In this document: positions 1-9,477 of the stretch, piece by piece
Layout: each line of letters opens with the position of its first letter
Position numbering within the stretch: position 1 is the stretch's first letter
Source of the DNA: Armatimonadota bacterium
GTDB taxonomy: Bacteria; Armatimonadota; Armatimonadia; Armatimonadales; Armatimonadaceae
Length of the DNA: 64,000 nt
Assembly (NCBI GenBank): GCA_026392155.1
Contig: JAPLCP010000079.1
Location: 75,618-139,617 of the forward strand
Direction of reading: 5' to 3'
Program-made: the position numbers and the translations under genes
Notes under the pieces: model-generated
What the model was told of the DNA's origin: nothing
Databases searched by the model: none
What the model saw: only the letters and a program-made list of their open reading frames with translations

Positions 1-1628
1 GTGATGAGATCGGCCCCGATATGTCCACGAGAGATCGCGCCATGGTTGGCGCCCCAGGCGTTCATCACCGAGTAGACATCCACAAACGGCCCGACTCCCG
101 TCAGGTTCGGGGCAAACCAGGTGGTCGGCCAGGTCGGGTTCGTGCGGGCATCGAGAACATCGTGGACTTCGTCGGGGAGGGAGACCGTCCAGCCCTCCGC
201 GATTTGCAGCACCGGGCCGAGGCCCCGAACCAAGTTGATGCGGAACATCGTGCAGGGAATATCGCCCAGGGTCGTGAAGTCCGTGCTCCAGCCCCCTGCC
301 GGGAAGTAGCCCAAGTCCGACGTGCACCAATTCGTCGCGACGAGGGCTTGCTTGGCGTCGTTGTCCTCGATCTCGTACCAGGGCTTGAGCGCATGGCCCG
401 TCCAGTCCAGCGCCGCCGGGCCGGAGTTGATGAGGTGCAGAATCCCGCCTGTTGCTTTTCCCGTAAGCTCATGCCCCGAGACACGCTTGACCGCATCGGC
501 GGACCAGTAGGTACGCACATCGGCGAAGAGCTGTGCCTCGCCCTGGGTCAAGAGGTGGCCAAAGAGCATGGATGCGCCGTTGAGGGCATCGTTTTCAGTA
601 GCGACAATATAGGGCTGGCGAATCCCGTTCCAGTCGAAGCTCGTGTTAAGGATCGCCTCCAGAAAGTCGCCATTGGGGAAGTGATCGGTCCACTGACGCT
701 GGCCTTGGAAGCCCCCCGCCAGCGCATTATGCCCGCGCGACTCCTCCACAAAGCCCATTTCGGCCAGCTTCGGGTTGCCCACCATCAGGTCCCGTGCGAT
801 CAGCGCCATCTTCACCGATGTCGCCCAGTCGGCGTCTTTCTGCTCGCGCGTGCGCTGCTTCTCGGGTGCGTTGGTGTCGGTGCCCTCGGGGCAGTGCTCC
901 TTCACCCAGGCCAGAGCGCGCACAAACTCGTCTTTATCGTAGATGCCACGGTCCATGCGCCGCACGAACTCGGTCATGTCCAGAAACTCGGGGCGCATCC
1001 CCAGGAAGCTCTCAAAGAAGTCGCAGTCCACGATCGAGCCCGCGATTCCCATCGAGACGCCGCCCATCGCCAGATAGCTCGTCCCCTTCATGGTCGCCAC
1101 CGCAAGCCCAGACTTCACAAAGCGCAGGATCTTCTCCGCAACATCAGCGGGGATGCTGGTGTCCGTGCTGTCCTGCACCTCATGGCCGTAGATACCAAAC
1201 GCGGGAATCCCCTTCTGCGTGTGCCCCGACAGTACAGCGGCCAGATAGACCGCGCCGGGTCGCTCCGTGCCATTGAAGCCCCAGACTGCCGTCGGAATGC
1301 TCGCATCCAGGCTCATGGTCTCCGCGCCGTAGCACCAGCACGGGGTCACGGTCAGCACCACGCCAACACCCTCACGCGCAAACTTCTCCGCACACGCCGC
1401 CGCCTCCGCCGCGCCGCCAATGCACGTGTCGGCGATGACCACTTCAACGGGCAAGCCACAGGCATGCTTGATATTTTCGACAATCAGCGCCGCCGTGCGC
1501 TGCGCCATGCCCATGGTCTGATCTTCCAGACTCTCACGGACCCCGCCGTAGCGGCCATCAATCGTGGGACGAATCCCAACTTTGGGAAGGGAACCGTTCA
1601 GGCGGTTCACCGGTGCATTCTTCTTCAT
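1..1628 (-). CDS. fucI: L-fucose isomerase, 3' end outside window
   Basis: This gene is absent from the ORF track because its stop lies off the window; the 572-residue plus ORF there is its shadow. The product interconverts L-fucose and L-fuculose (also D-arabinose/D-ribulose) in the cytoplasm, using Mn2+. About 542 of the usual 590 residues are present. The N-terminus reads [20 protein letters not shown], followed by [19 protein letters not shown], very close to E. coli FucI. The residues known as metal ligands in the family are visible in VATENDAL (Glu), FADVRTYW (Asp) and WGANHG (His). The ATG start lies 6 nt after a TAAAAT hexamer, so the mRNA is probably leaderless. No other fucose gene is in view. 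Identity is near certain; the physiological sugar is inferred. Confidence 0.96.
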   Translation of the reverse strand, partial: MKKNAPVNRLNGSLPKVGIRPTIDGRYGGVRESLEDQTMGMAQRTAALIVENIKHACGLPVEVVIADTCIGGAAEAAACAEKFAREGVGVVLTVTPCWCYGAETMSLDASIPTAVWGFNGTERPGAVYLAAVLSGHTQKGIPAFGIYGHEVQDSTDTSIPADVAEKILRFVKSGLAVATMKGTSYLAMGGVSMGIAGSIVDCDFFESFLGMRPEFLDMTEFVRRMDRGIYDKDEFVRALAWVKEHCPEGTDTNAPEKQRTREQKDADWATSVKMALIARDLMVGNPKLAEMGFVEESRGHNALAGGFQGQRQWTDHFPNGDFLEAILNTSFDWNGIRQPYIVATENDALNGASMLFGHLLTQGEAQLFADVRTYWSADAVKRVSGHELTGKATGGILHLINSGPAALDWTGHALKPWYEIEDNDAKQALVATNWCTSDLGYFPAGGWSTDFTTLGDIPCTMFRINLVRGLGPVLQIAEGWTVSLPDEVHDVLDARTNPTWPTTWFAPNLTGVGPFVDVYSVMNAWGANHGAISRGHIGADLI

Positions 1629-1634
1629 GCGGAT

Positions 1635-1640
1635 ATTTTA
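1635..1640 (-). promoter_or_regulatory. -10 hexamer TAAAAT for fucI, leaderless type
   Basis: The minus strand reads GGGTAAAAT, then 6 nt, then the fucI ATG. The spacing matches the other leaderless promoters of this window. It starts only just outside the stop of the upstream pilin-like gene (1647), so fucI may have its own transcript. Confidence 0.5.
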
Positions 1641-1646
1641 CCCGTT

Positions 1647-1991
1647 TTACGGTGCCCCATGACAGTGCTCAAGCATTGCTCCATGAACCGAGCACGAAGG
1701 CGCAACACCGGGATCACCGAGAGTATAGAATCCACCTGACGGACAGAGAAGCGGCCAGTGTTTCCATCGGATGTACTGTTGCATATCGCCCCACTTTGGT
1801 TTGTAGCCCCTCGGGGTTCGCCCATCCATGAGACGCTGCTCTTTGGCACTATCAAGCTGATGCAAAATATGCTGGCACTCGTCATACTGATACTTGTGCT
1901 CGATGCGCTCTTGCCGGGCTTGAAGGGCGACCAGTTCTACGGGCACGGTGAAACAGAGAACGAGGGCGGCGCGGTAGGCAAGACGTTTCAT
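1647..1991 (-). CDS. small pilin-like secreted protein
   Basis: A 114-residue protein. An N-terminal hydrophobic segment (about residues 5-25, RAALVLCFTVPVELVAL) is followed by a soluble domain with CQHILHQLDSAKEQ, then CPSGGFYTLGDPG and CSVHG. This arrangement (CxxNLxxIxxAKEQW ... CPxGGxYxxG ... PxCSxxGH) is what I recall for short pseudopilin-like proteins common in Verrucomicrobia, Planctomycetes and Armatimonadota. The usual GFTLIE prepilin peptidase motif is absent, so it may be anchored by an uncleaved helix. It lies 18 bp upstream of fucI on the same strand. The plus ORF at 1758-2027 is its shadow. Function is unknown beyond the pilin-like architecture. Confidence 0.7.
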   Translation of the reverse strand: MKRLAYRAALVLCFTVPVELVALQARQERIEHKYQYDECQHILHQLDSAKEQRLMDGRTPRGYKPKWGDMQQYIRWKHWPLLCPSGGFYTLGDPGVAPSCSVHGAMLEHCHGAP

Positions 1992-2081
1992 ACGATCATT
2001 CTTGGTACCGCGTCGCTTTGTTTGTAGAGCGCTACTTGCGCCTAAGGTATCCTAAAGGCTCAGGCGAAAGGAGCCGTTTCG

Positions 2082-3146
2082 GTGGGACTTTACGAACAAC
2101 TCAAAGCAACGCCGAAATGGCAAATACGACGCGAGCTAGTGCACAGTAGCACCGATGCCGTGGCGCTTTTTGCCTGGCTTCCCCATGAGACAGAGGGCTG
2201 GGTGCGAGCGGCGATGGCGAAAGCCTTCGGAGAGCTTGGAGGGCCAGAGTCGCATCAGGCTCTGGAACGACTGGGACAGGACGACTCGGGTATGGTGCGG
2301 ATTGTTGCAGTGAAAGCCCTAGAGCAGCTCGCCGACCTAGAGGCACACTTCCAGCTCCGCGAGATCTACGCCCATGACGACGACCATCTCGTGCGGCTAA
2401 GCGTGGTAGAAACCGACTTGCCCGTTGGGGAAAGTGACTCTCTTGGGGCACTCTATGCCACCCTGGCCTACCAGGCCGATCCCCAAAAGCGCATGCTCGT
2501 AATCTACAACACCATACTCGAAGTAGGTCGGGCGATAGTCCCCCACCTCCGAAATCTCTGGATAACAGAGACTGCGCCGGAGGTTCGCCTCTTGCTGGTT
2601 CAGCAGCTCATAAGGCTCGGCGACGGCTCGGAGCCTGCTCTCTGGCGCACGGCACTACTTTCTGAGAAAGCTCCCACGGTGCGGGCTGCGCTGATTAAAG
2701 CCCTCTCCCATGAAGAAGACCCGGCGACACGCGCTGTCTTTCTCAAGGCCCTTGCCCAGGAAGAGATCGAATCTCTCCGACTCCAGCTCCTACAAGCCCT
2801 CAGGCACTGGCACGATTTTGCGATTTTCCAGACATTTTCCGCACACTGGAGTGCCTTTCGTAGCCCCGGAACGTACCTACAAGTAGGGCTCCTCCTCGAA
2901 GACTTTCTGACACACATCCCCACGGATGAGCTGATCGCATGGCTCCTGGCAGAGGACAGCATCACGCACCGGAGTCAGCCCTTTCTGGCTATGGAAGTTC
3001 ACAAGCGTGGGGACAAGGCACAAGAGATCCTTGCGACGATTCTGAAAGTCAAAGCACCTTCAAATTCCAATAACTACGATGAACCGGCCCCGCTTCGTCA
3101 TCTTAGTCTCTTGCTCAACCCAACTGCAGAGAATAACAAAGACTGA
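2082..3146 (+). CDS. HEAT-repeat protein
   Basis: A 354-residue protein starting at GTG, 10 bp after a clear Shine-Dalgarno GAAAGGAG. Repeated helical units of about 30 residues are visible, e.g. VRAAMAKAFGELGGPESHQA, VRIVAVKALEQLADLEAHFQ, VRLLLVQQLIRLGDGSEPAL and VRAALIKALSHEEDPATRAV. This is the usual pattern of HEAT-like (PBS lyase-type) repeats that form a protein-binding solenoid. No signal peptide or membrane segment is seen. It precedes the DUF58 gene, whose promoter lies about 50 bp downstream of this stop, so the two need not be co-transcribed. The binding partner is unknown. Confidence 0.8.
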   Translation: MGLYEQLKATPKWQIRRELVHSSTDAVALFAWLPHETEGWVRAAMAKAFGELGGPESHQALERLGQDDSGMVRIVAVKALEQLADLEAHFQLREIYAHDDDHLVRLSVVETDLPVGESDSLGALYATLAYQADPQKRMLVIYNTILEVGRAIVPHLRNLWITETAPEVRLLLVQQLIRLGDGSEPALWRTALLSEKAPTVRAALIKALSHEEDPATRAVFLKALAQEEIESLRLQLLQALRHWHDFAIFQTFSAHWSAFRSPGTYLQVGLLLEDFLTHIPTDELIAWLLAEDSITHRSQPFLAMEVHKRGDKAQEILATILKVKAPSNSNNYDEPAPLRHLSLLLNPTAENNKD

Positions 3147-3197
3147 GAATTTGCTACGGTATTTCCAAACTCTCGGGCATTGGTGGAGCGATACAGG

Positions 3198-3203
3198 TAC
3201 AAT
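3198..3203 (+). promoter_or_regulatory. -10 hexamer TACAAT before DUF58 gene, leaderless type
   Basis: GGTACAAT followed by 7 nt and then GTG at 3211. The hexamer overlaps the alternative ATG at 3202, which would therefore lie upstream of the transcription start. No -35 match to TTGACA is evident. Confidence 0.55.
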
Positions 3204-3210
3204 GAGAACC

Positions 3211-4443
3211 GTGGGACGAAAGACCAGCACCAGTAGCATTAAAGCCTTTGTGATCACCGTCGCGTTTATTTTTCTCTTTACGGTCGCGCTTTTGCTGGAC
3301 ATTCAGTATCTCTACTTCATGGCCGTGATGGCCGCGCTGATCCAGCCCATTGCGTATGGAATTGTCGCACTGGCCCCTACCAGCTACTCGGGCCAGCGCC
3401 GACACGTTAGTAGCGCTATCGAGGGCAAGCCCCTCCGTGTTACGTTGGAGCTCTCGGCCCAGGGACGATTTCCCGCCACGACTCTCGAAGTAGACGAGGT
3501 ACTTCCGCCCTCCCTCCCGCGCACCGATGAGCCACTTCGGCGCAAGCCAGAGTCCTGGGACGGCTACACGGGCACTCTGACGTATACCGTAGAGCCCCTT
3601 CTGCGTGGGGTGCACACACTGGGACCCACGCGTGTCGAGACTACCGATCCTCTAGGGCTCTTCTCGTTCTCCGCCGACCTTGCACCGACCACGGAGGTCG
3701 TGGTGCATCCCTCGCCTCTCACGGTTCGGGTGGCACAGTCCGGCGGCGAGGGGCGCTTCGGGGTGCGGGAGCGCGAGGGCAAGGCGCAGCGCGGCGATGG
3801 CCTAGAGTTTCACGGCGTCCGCGAGTACCACCCCGGCGACTCTTTAAGGCGTGTCCACTGGCGTACGACCGCGCGCACCGGTCGGCTCGCCGTCGTGGAG
3901 TTTGAGAAAGCCTTTGAGCAAGACCTGGTGATCGCGCTGGATCTCACAAAAGAAACCCATGTCGGGAGTGGGCGCGAGTCCACCCTAGAGTACGCCGTGA
4001 AGATCGCCGCCACCCTCGCAGATCGAACAGCGACCCGTGGCGGGGGCGTGATGCTCTTTACCCAAACCGGCAAGGCCACCCTTGATGCCCGCTCCAGTGA
4101 CCCAGAGGCCGCCCGCTATCGTCTCTTTGACCAGCTTGCACGCGCACAGGCCACCGCAGACGTGTCCTTGGCGGCGACCCTGAGTGCGCAGCAGTTTCGT
4201 CCGGGCACGCGCCTCGTGGTGCTAACAGCAGCCGGGGATCCCGCCCTTGATGCGTGGCTCACCCGCCGCCTGAGCCTAGGCGATAGCCTCGAAGTCTACT
4301 ACTTCGATCCCTTGAGCTTTGGAGGACGGGCCACACGCCTGCCAGGTGTCCCTCCCACCTTCCTGAAGCGCATCGAGAAGAAACACTCCCCTTGGGAAGA
4401 AGGAGGCAAACACCTTGAGCCAATCCTCCGTGAAAGTCGCTAG
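3211..4443 (+). CDS. DUF58 domain membrane protein
   Basis: Two adjacent hydrophobic segments near the N-terminus (AFVITVAFIFLFTVALLLDI and FMAVMAALIQPIAYGIVAL) are followed by a beta-rich region and a C-terminal DUF58 domain. The family signature is seen as REYHPGDSLRRVHWRTTAR, with GRLAVVEFEK after it and a vWA-like fold to the end. DUF58 proteins usually work with a MoxR AAA+ ATPase and a TgpA-type transglutaminase at the membrane. Here the transglutaminase follows with a 29-bp overlap, but no MoxR gene is adjacent. The ORF track starts at 3079 inside the previous gene. I chose GTG 3211 because it sits 7 nt after a TACAAT hexamer; ATG 3202 is the alternative. Confidence 0.85.
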   Translation: MGRKTSTSSIKAFVITVAFIFLFTVALLLDIQYLYFMAVMAALIQPIAYGIVALAPTSYSGQRRHVSSAIEGKPLRVTLELSAQGRFPATTLEVDEVLPPSLPRTDEPLRRKPESWDGYTGTLTYTVEPLLRGVHTLGPTRVETTDPLGLFSFSADLAPTTEVVVHPSPLTVRVAQSGGEGRFGVREREGKAQRGDGLEFHGVREYHPGDSLRRVHWRTTARTGRLAVVEFEKAFEQDLVIALDLTKETHVGSGRESTLEYAVKIAATLADRTATRGGGVMLFTQTGKATLDARSSDPEAARYRLFDQLARAQATADVSLAATLSAQQFRPGTRLVVLTAAGDPALDAWLTRRLSLGDSLEVYYFDPLSFGGRATRLPGVPPTFLKRIEKKHSPWEEGGKHLEPILRESR

Positions 4444-6532
4444 TTCCGAGCTAGCCCCGAAAACTCAGGAGGGCTCGCTGCCACTCCAGCTTGCCGCCCT
4501 TCTGGGGCAGAGCCTTGCTCTTTACGCCCTTGCCTCTCCGATCATCAGTATCGGCTACACAATGTTCTTGGTATTGTTGGGGGTGGTCGGGCTCTTCACC
4601 GCCCGTGCCGTTCAGCGCAGAGAAGGAGGCAGCGCACTCTTACTTCCGGGTGCGATTGGGATGATAGCAACATTTTTCGTGGTTCAGTTCCTTGTGCTGC
4701 GCTTTCGAAATGTGCTCCCCCTAGACTTCGCTCTCACGAGTGCCGACACCAGCCTGATCATGGCTCTGACCTTTACGGCTACCCTCGCGATATTCTTCTG
4801 GCTTACCGACTCTGCGACGCTTTTTTCGTGTGTCTGGTCTATGGCCATGTCCGGACTTGCCGCCACGATCAACCTGAACGTCATCACGATTGTCTGCTTT
4901 GGGGCCTACTTGCTCTGTGCGCTCTTTCTGCTGGTGCACCACCACACGCTGGCGCAGGCAGGGGCTATCGGGCGGCGACAGGTCACCTCAGGCTCCCTGC
5001 TTCTGCTCCAAGTGCGGACGGCGGCGCTGCTGTGGCTCCTGACCTTTGTTCTGGGCTGCGTAGTCGCGATTCCGCTTCAGATGATCGGGCGCAATATGTC
5101 TCTGGAGCGGGTGCTGGAGCGCTTGAAAGTCTCTCACGAGCAGAAGCGCCTCCAGGGAGCCAAGCAGCTACGAAACTTTGAGAGTGCACGGGAGTTTGCC
5201 GTCGGACTGGGGCCGGTCACCGATGACGATACCCTGCTCTACCGGGTCAAGGTCTCACGTCCCTACTACTGGCGCATTAGCACCTTCGCAACGCTCCAAG
5301 GCAACCTCTGGGTTCCCTACGCCGCGGATCTTGATGGGGAGGCACTTGCTCCCCAGAGTAGGGCCAGTAGCCAGAGCCTCTTCACCTTCTCACCCGGTGT
5401 GGAAGGTTCACGAGCAAAAACGGAGCCGGTTCAGGTCATGGTCGAGCCACTAGTCTCCCTACGCGGCCTGTGCCATATCGCCGAGCCACGGGAGCTTCGC
5501 ACCGACCTGCCCACGATCATTCGCCGGGTAGATGGCACTCTGGGAATGATCCGTAACCAGCTTGACATGGCTCCCCCGCTCACGGCATACTCCCTGACCT
5601 GTGATGTCTCCATTGCGACATCGCAGGAGCTGAATAACTCCTCACGTCGCTATCCCAAGGAGATCCAGGATCGGTATCTCCAAGACCCAAATCCCACTCT
5701 CTTAGACGAGCTGGCACGCACGGCGATTGGAGCGACCAAAGGCCCCTTTGACCAAGCGGAGGCCATCCGACAGTTTGTGGCGAACCGGTGTATCTACTCA
5801 CTAGATGCCCCCGCGTGCCCTCTGGGACGGAACCCGGCGGAGTGGTTTCTCAATGAGTCCAAGGTCGGCTACTGTGACCTCTACGCGACATCGGTGACGA
5901 TGCTCTGCCGCGCGGCAGGCATCCCGGCACGCATTGCGACGGGCTTCAATGCTGGGGAAGTAGACCCCGATCATCCGTCTTCCTACCACCTTCGAGAGCG
6001 CAATCGCCACGCCTGGTGCGAAGTGTTTTTTACTGGCTACGGCTGGATTCCCTTTGATGCCACGGCCCTCACCGCAGAAGCGACCTCGATCCCCGTGGCA
6101 AGTCCTCCCAGCACTAAGGCCAAGACTGCGAACATCTCCCCTGGCCCCCTTGCGCTGGCAGGCATTGCCGTACTTGGGCTACTCGCGGTGGGCGGCAACG
6201 AACTCTACCAGCGGCGGCGCGGTGTTCGTCCAGGGCAAAGCCAGACCTCGCCGGAAGAGATCTTTGCGCGACGTGTTCTGGCAACCTACCGTAGCGCTCT
6301 GCACCAGCTCAAGCGCCACGGCGCCATGCGAGAGAGCACGATGACGATCGGGGAGCACACCCAGCTTGTCCAGAAACGACTTGGTAGCAGCGTGGGAAAA
6401 CACTACGAGCGGCTTGCCAAGCTCAGCGAGCGTGCCCTTTTTGCCCAGCAGGCACTCCAAGAAAAGGATGTGAGCCTTGCACAAGAGGCCCTGCGCGAGC
6501 TCAATACGAACCTGAAAGAGAGAAAACACTAG
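4415..6532 (+). CDS. TgpA-like membrane transglutaminase
   Basis: A 705-residue protein with six or so N-terminal membrane helices (residues 20-220), an extracytoplasmic transglutaminase-like domain, one further helix near residue 570 (LALAGIAVLGLLAVGGNELY) and a C-terminal DUF4129-like helical tail. The Cys-His-Asp triad is visible as VGYCDLYATSVTMLCRAAGI, RNRHAWCEVF and GWIPFDAT. Family knowledge places such proteins in cell-envelope remodelling; the substrate is unknown. It starts at TTG with a good GGAGG ahead and overlaps the DUF58 gene, so the two are translationally coupled. Its stop abuts the holA ATG. Confidence 0.88.
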   Translation: MSQSSVKVASSELAPKTQEGSLPLQLAALLGQSLALYALASPIISIGYTMFLVLLGVVGLFTARAVQRREGGSALLLPGAIGMIATFFVVQFLVLRFRNVLPLDFALTSADTSLIMALTFTATLAIFFWLTDSATLFSCVWSMAMSGLAATINLNVITIVCFGAYLLCALFLLVHHHTLAQAGAIGRRQVTSGSLLLLQVRTAALLWLLTFVLGCVVAIPLQMIGRNMSLERVLERLKVSHEQKRLQGAKQLRNFESAREFAVGLGPVTDDDTLLYRVKVSRPYYWRISTFATLQGNLWVPYAADLDGEALAPQSRASSQSLFTFSPGVEGSRAKTEPVQVMVEPLVSLRGLCHIAEPRELRTDLPTIIRRVDGTLGMIRNQLDMAPPLTAYSLTCDVSIATSQELNNSSRRYPKEIQDRYLQDPNPTLLDELARTAIGATKGPFDQAEAIRQFVANRCIYSLDAPACPLGRNPAEWFLNESKVGYCDLYATSVTMLCRAAGIPARIATGFNAGEVDPDHPSSYHLRERNRHAWCEVFFTGYGWIPFDATALTAEATSIPVASPPSTKAKTANISPGPLALAGIAVLGLLAVGGNELYQRRRGVRPGQSQTSPEEIFARRVLATYRSALHQLKRHGAMRESTMTIGEHTQLVQKRLGSSVGKHYERLAKLSERALFAQQALQEKDVSLAQEALRELNTNLKERKH

Positions 6533-7633
6533 ATGGCACGAGCTGCCGCCACTAAGCCTAAGGCCCAGGAGCGCCCTGAAGGCCCTCCAAGAGTGATCTT
6601 ACTGACCGGGATGGAGTCGGATCGGAAGCACGCCGAGGCGCTACTTTTTCTGAAGCAGGCCGACCCAGACTTCGCCGACTTCGATGCGGAGACCCTCGAT
6701 GGCTCGCACGTCAAGGCAGATCAGGTGCTGGGGGCTGTCGGAACCGTTCCCTTTGGTAGCGGCAAGAAAGTCGTGGTGCTCCGCGACACCCAGCAGCTCG
6801 ATGCCGAAGACCAGAAGCGCCTCGCCGGCGGCCTGGACCGTATTCCCCCGAGTGGGCTCTTGGTCCTGCACACGGGCTCTCCCATTGTCGAAGACGGAAA
6901 GACCAAGCGCGGCACGACGGTGAGTACGGAGCTTGCCAATGCGGTCAAAAAACTCGGGGAGGTGCGGGACTTTGCCCTGCCGAAAGTCGAGGATCTCCGT
7001 GGACACTTGCTCCAGGAGGCCCGCCGCTTGGGCAAGACACTAGATCAAGACGCCCTCACGCTTCTCTCCCAGCTCCCCGCCGACGATGTGCGCCATATTG
7101 GCACGGAGCTAGAGAAAGCGGCCCTCCACGCCGGAGACAGCCCGCGCATCTCCGCCGCCGATGTGGAGGCAACTCTCTCACGCGGCCCCGATGATGTGAT
7201 CTTCAAGCTCTGCGATGCCGTGGGGATGCGCAAGTCCAAAGAGGCGCTTGCCCATGTGAACATGCTCTTTCGCGGCAGCAACCGCCCGGAATCCGTCGCC
7301 CCACGCACTTTGGTTCTGCTGGCCCGCCAGATCCGCTTGGTCATGCAGTTTCGGTACTTAGGCGAGAAGAAGATGGCGGGCCGCAATGCCCAGCCGGTCA
7401 GTGCACAAGTCGCCGCCCTGCTTCCTGCTGATGGTGCGGCGTCTATTATCAGTAACCCGCGCACGTCGTGGATGGCCGATAAGTACGTCGGTCAGGCCCG
7501 CAACTTCACCCTCCCCGAGCTGGAAGAGCGTCTCGAAAAGCTCCTGCACGCCGACCTAACCCTCAAAGGGGTCTACCCCGGCGGCGACAGCCCCCAAGCC
7601 GTGCTCCAGCGCCTCGTGATCGAGCTTTGCTAG
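6533..7633 (+). CDS. holA: DNA polymerase III delta subunit
   Basis: A 366-residue clamp-loader subunit that opens the beta sliding clamp in the cytoplasm. It shows the family start RVILLTGMESDRKHAEALLF, a domain with KKVVVLRDTQQLDAEDQKRL, the central LRGHLLQEARRLGKTLDQDA helices, LLSQLPADDVRHIGTELEKA, and the C-terminal collar region ending KGVYPGGDSPQAVLQRLVIE. Length fits the family (330-370). The ATG directly follows the TAG of the transglutaminase gene, so translation is probably coupled. Nothing suggests a functional link to the upstream membrane genes. Confidence 0.9.
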   Translation: MARAAATKPKAQERPEGPPRVILLTGMESDRKHAEALLFLKQADPDFADFDAETLDGSHVKADQVLGAVGTVPFGSGKKVVVLRDTQQLDAEDQKRLAGGLDRIPPSGLLVLHTGSPIVEDGKTKRGTTVSTELANAVKKLGEVRDFALPKVEDLRGHLLQEARRLGKTLDQDALTLLSQLPADDVRHIGTELEKAALHAGDSPRISAADVEATLSRGPDDVIFKLCDAVGMRKSKEALAHVNMLFRGSNRPESVAPRTLVLLARQIRLVMQFRYLGEKKMAGRNAQPVSAQVAALLPADGAASIISNPRTSWMADKYVGQARNFTLPELEERLEKLLHADLTLKGVYPGGDSPQAVLQRLVIELC

Positions 7634-7638
7634 CCGGG

Positions 7639-7644
7639 TACAAT
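7639..7644 (+). promoter_or_regulatory. -10 hexamer TACAAT before NurA-like gene, leaderless type
   Basis: GGGTACAAT begins just after the holA stop, with 7 nt to the ATG at 7652. No ribosome binding site fits in the remaining space, which supports a leaderless message. Confidence 0.6.
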
Positions 7645-7651
7645 CCAGCTG

Positions 7652-8788
7652 ATGTCATTTGATAGTGGTTCCGACCTCCCCGACCAGATCATCCGCCAGA
7701 TTCTAGGCAAGGCCGCCGAGGTCGCCGATGGGGTGCGGACGCTTTTCGAGAGCGTGGACTCCCGCCGGGAGCTGCTGCGCAACCAGCTTATTCTGGAGAG
7801 CCGTATCCTCCACACCGACGATCTTCCTCTCGTGGAAGCCCCGGCCTGCTGCGCCATTGACGGTGGCGCGGCGGTGGAGAAGGGCCTTGGGATGGACACT
7901 GCGCTTGCGGTCGCCGTGGGCGTGGAAGGACTGGGCGGCACGGGGCTCTGGAGTGAGACACCGTTTGCCGCGTGGCAAAAGACACTCCAGCACGAGGGCG
8001 ATGCCACGGGGAGCACCTGCCGCGCCGTGATGACCACGCTGGAGCTCTCTCTGCTGCGCGATGCCCCCCACCCTATCGTGCTCCTAGACGGCTCGCATCT
8101 CACCCCGGTTATCTCGCTCAATGCCGCGCTGAGTATCAGCAATGACGGCTTAAGGCAAGAGCTGGCGGAGAACTTTGCGCACTACCGCACCGCCGAGGCG
8201 CTCCATGCCGCGATGTTCAACCCTGAGATCGTCGCCTTGGTCAAGTACGACGGCACGCGCGACTTAGGGGAGACCTGGCTGGGCGGACAGCTCAAGCTCG
8301 ACGACCGCACGACCATGACGCTTCTTCTCCACGCCGATGAGTACACCCAGCCCGTGCCGCTGGGGCTGACGCAAAAGAGCAAGCGCAACTGGATCGCCAA
8401 AGAAATTCAGAAGCTCACGCCCTCAGATGCCATTCGAGAAGAGGTGCGCGAGGCCGTGAATGAAGCCGTCTCGCAAGTGCGCACCGACGGCCTCTTTGCG
8501 GTCTACTACAAACCCCAGCCCTGGAGCCCCGCGTTTCGCCTAGAGCTCAAGAAAGAAGTCGCGCAGAATCCCACACGCCTCGCCGGAGTCTTTGCCACGC
8601 TCAAAGCCCAGGTCATCAGCCCCGAGATTCGCGAGCCCTACCCACAGTATGTCGCCGATCGCATGGCAAAGTCCGTCGGGGATGCCTTGGTGGCACTGCG
8701 CACCGCCGTGAACTACGACCTTGCCGACGCGGGACTTTCGGAGTATGTTGCACTAGTCGCCCACTCGTATCGAACCGAGGCACTGTGA
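7652..8788 (+). CDS. NurA-like 5'-3' nuclease domain protein
   Basis: A 378-residue cytoplasmic protein. Two acidic motifs spaced as in NurA nucleases are visible: CAIDGGAAVEKGLG near residue 70 and PIVLLDGSHLTPV near residue 145. The C-terminal YVADRMAKSV helices also fit. NurA works with the HerA helicase in DNA double-strand break end resection; no herA is adjacent here. The family call rests on motif layout from memory, so an unrelated RNase H-like nuclease remains possible. The start is set by a leaderless-type -10 element 7 nt upstream. The response regulator gene follows after 9 bp. Confidence 0.55.
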   Translation: MSFDSGSDLPDQIIRQILGKAAEVADGVRTLFESVDSRRELLRNQLILESRILHTDDLPLVEAPACCAIDGGAAVEKGLGMDTALAVAVGVEGLGGTGLWSETPFAAWQKTLQHEGDATGSTCRAVMTTLELSLLRDAPHPIVLLDGSHLTPVISLNAALSISNDGLRQELAENFAHYRTAEALHAAMFNPEIVALVKYDGTRDLGETWLGGQLKLDDRTTMTLLLHADEYTQPVPLGLTQKSKRNWIAKEIQKLTPSDAIREEVREAVNEAVSQVRTDGLFAVYYKPQPWSPAFRLELKKEVAQNPTRLAGVFATLKAQVISPEIREPYPQYVADRMAKSVGDALVALRTAVNYDLADAGLSEYVALVAHSYRTEAL

Positions 8789-8797
8789 AGGAAAACC

Positions 8798-9448
8798 ATG
8801 GAAAAAATACGGCTTGTGATTGCAGAAGACCAGGCGATGATGCGCGAGAGCCTGGCACAGATGCTGGCACTGGAGGATGACATCCAAGTTGTCGGCACCG
8901 CCTCCGATGGCGAGCGGGCGCTCTCGGTCTGCCGCGCCCAGAAACCCGATGTGCTTCTCACCGATATTGGGATGCCCAAGGTCAGCGGGATTGAGGTCAC
9001 GGACACGCTCCGCAAAGAGCTTCCCGACACCCATATCGTGATCCTGACGATCTACGGCGATGACGACAAAGTGTTCGCCGCTATCAAAGCCGGTGCGCGA
9101 GGCTATGTCCTCAAAGACTCCCCGCCGGAAGAGGCCCTCGCCGCCATCCGCGCCGTCGCACGGGGCGGCGGTCTGCTCCCCCCCGCGCTCGCCAGCCGCG
9201 TCTTCAACGAGTTTAGCCGCCTCTCCACCCAGCGTGCCGTAGACAACGCCGTCTTTGCGCACCTCACTGACCGCGAGCGCGAAGTGCTCAGCTTTATCGG
9301 CAAGGGCATGCGCAACAAAGAGATCGCCGAGTCGCTTTTCATCTCTGAGAAGACTGTCAAGAACCACATCTCCAAGATCTTCGAGAAGCTAGAAGTAAAC
9401 TCCCGCGCCGAAGCCGCCCTCCTCGCTGCCCGGCAGGGGTTGGTCTAA
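8798..9448 (+). CDS. NarL/FixJ-family response regulator
   Basis: A 216-residue two-component regulator. The receiver domain (residues 1-125) carries the acidic pair VIAEDQ, the phosphoacceptor Asp in VLLTDIGMP and the Lys in YVLKDSPP. The C-terminal LuxR-type helix-turn-helix is clear: LTDREREVLSFIGKGMRNKE, then IAESLFISEKTVKNHISKIF. It would bind DNA as a dimer when phosphorylated. The start has GAAGG about 6 nt upstream. No histidine kinase lies nearby, so this is an orphan regulator in this window. Confidence 0.93.
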   Translation: MEKIRLVIAEDQAMMRESLAQMLALEDDIQVVGTASDGERALSVCRAQKPDVLLTDIGMPKVSGIEVTDTLRKELPDTHIVILTIYGDDDKVFAAIKAGARGYVLKDSPPEEALAAIRAVARGGGLLPPALASRVFNEFSRLSTQRAVDNAVFAHLTDREREVLSFIGKGMRNKEIAESLFISEKTVKNHISKIFEKLEVNSRAEAALLAARQGLV

Positions 9449-9477
9449 AAGGCCAAGGCGCAGCCAGCAAAACCGCT

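Noticed and set aside
21-1739. 572-residue plus-strand ORF
   Set aside because: It has no family resemblance, is rich in Arg/His/Ala as antisense frames are, and lies exactly opposite fucI, which matches its family across its length.
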